This document shows positions 63,921-64,000 of a stretch of 64,000 nt of DNA, in pieces. A program made the position numbers and the translations under genes. The notes below the pieces were generated by a model that worked only from the letters and a program-made list of their open reading frames with translations, did no database searches and had not been told where the DNA came from. Position 1 is the first letter of the stretch. The number at the start of each line of letters is the position of its first letter. Origin of the DNA: Ascidia mentula (lineage: Eukaryota > Chordata > Ascidiacea > Phlebobranchia > Ascidiidae). The stretch is from the NCBI GenBank assembly GCA_947561715.1, contig OX387204.1:11289001-11353000 (forward strand). The letters run 5' to 3'.

Positions 63921-64000
63921 GTAAATAATTCATAACTTCCTGAATCGTTATATATAGGCTTATCAGCATAACTCGTCTTGGTTTGCATATAACGGAATCC

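Noticed and set aside
1..64000. CRISPR arrays, operons of bacterial type, riboswitches
   Set aside because: Spliced genes throughout show that the DNA is from a eukaryote; no regularly spaced repeat array was seen.

Overview
This is eukaryotic genomic DNA, AT-rich and compact, with many short introns (often 50-400 bp) and closely spaced genes on both strands. The mix of genes (a CELF RNA-binding protein, a BMP5-8 ligand, a CUB/von Willebrand A protein, SLC22, MOGAT), the short introns, and a gene pair that looks like a trans-splicing operon fit a tunicate, most likely Ciona. That is an inference from style; no species marker was seen. All exon joins were made by eye from splice sites, reading phase and family knowledge.

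Layout. 1-7047 (+): CELF-family splicing/translation regulator, 13 coding exons, with a MITE in one intron. 8921-11466 (-): BMP5/6/7/8-type ligand, convergent with CELF. 11960-12296 (-): possible small secreted fragment. 13177-15890 (-): membrane-anchored cholinesterase/carboxylesterase-like enzyme. 17950-23123 (-): secreted VWA-CUB-VWA protein with a Thr/Pro-rich tail. 23315-26019 and 27698-29984 (-): tandem pair of secreted FG-GAP/VCBS repeat proteins. 30955-33975 (-): unrecognised gene lying directly behind a TCP11-family gene (34058-38040, -) in an operon-like arrangement. 38581-39118 (+): small unrecognised gene, divergent from TCP11. 39363-41593 (-): NRBF2-like autophagy factor. 41733-46379: repeat island with a 3.6 kb foldback carrying a nested hAT MITE with an intact 8-bp target duplication, then a second MITE. 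47905-51163 (-): SLC22-type transporter. 51370-53060: decayed repeat. 53998-58252 (-): C2orf81 homologue. 58700-59760: hairpin and hAT-like repeats. 60469-61631 (-): NTF2/SnoaL-like small protein. 62963-63920 (+): 5' part of an MOGAT/DGAT2 acyltransferase running off the window.

The genes do not form one pathway. Four neighbours are secreted or surface proteins (esterase, VWA-CUB-VWA, two VCBS proteins), all on the minus strand. The points most worth checking are the TCP11/downstream-gene junction, the foldback with nested hAT, the VWA-CUB-VWA architecture, the BMP with a long polybasic mature N-terminus, and a set of GC-AG introns.
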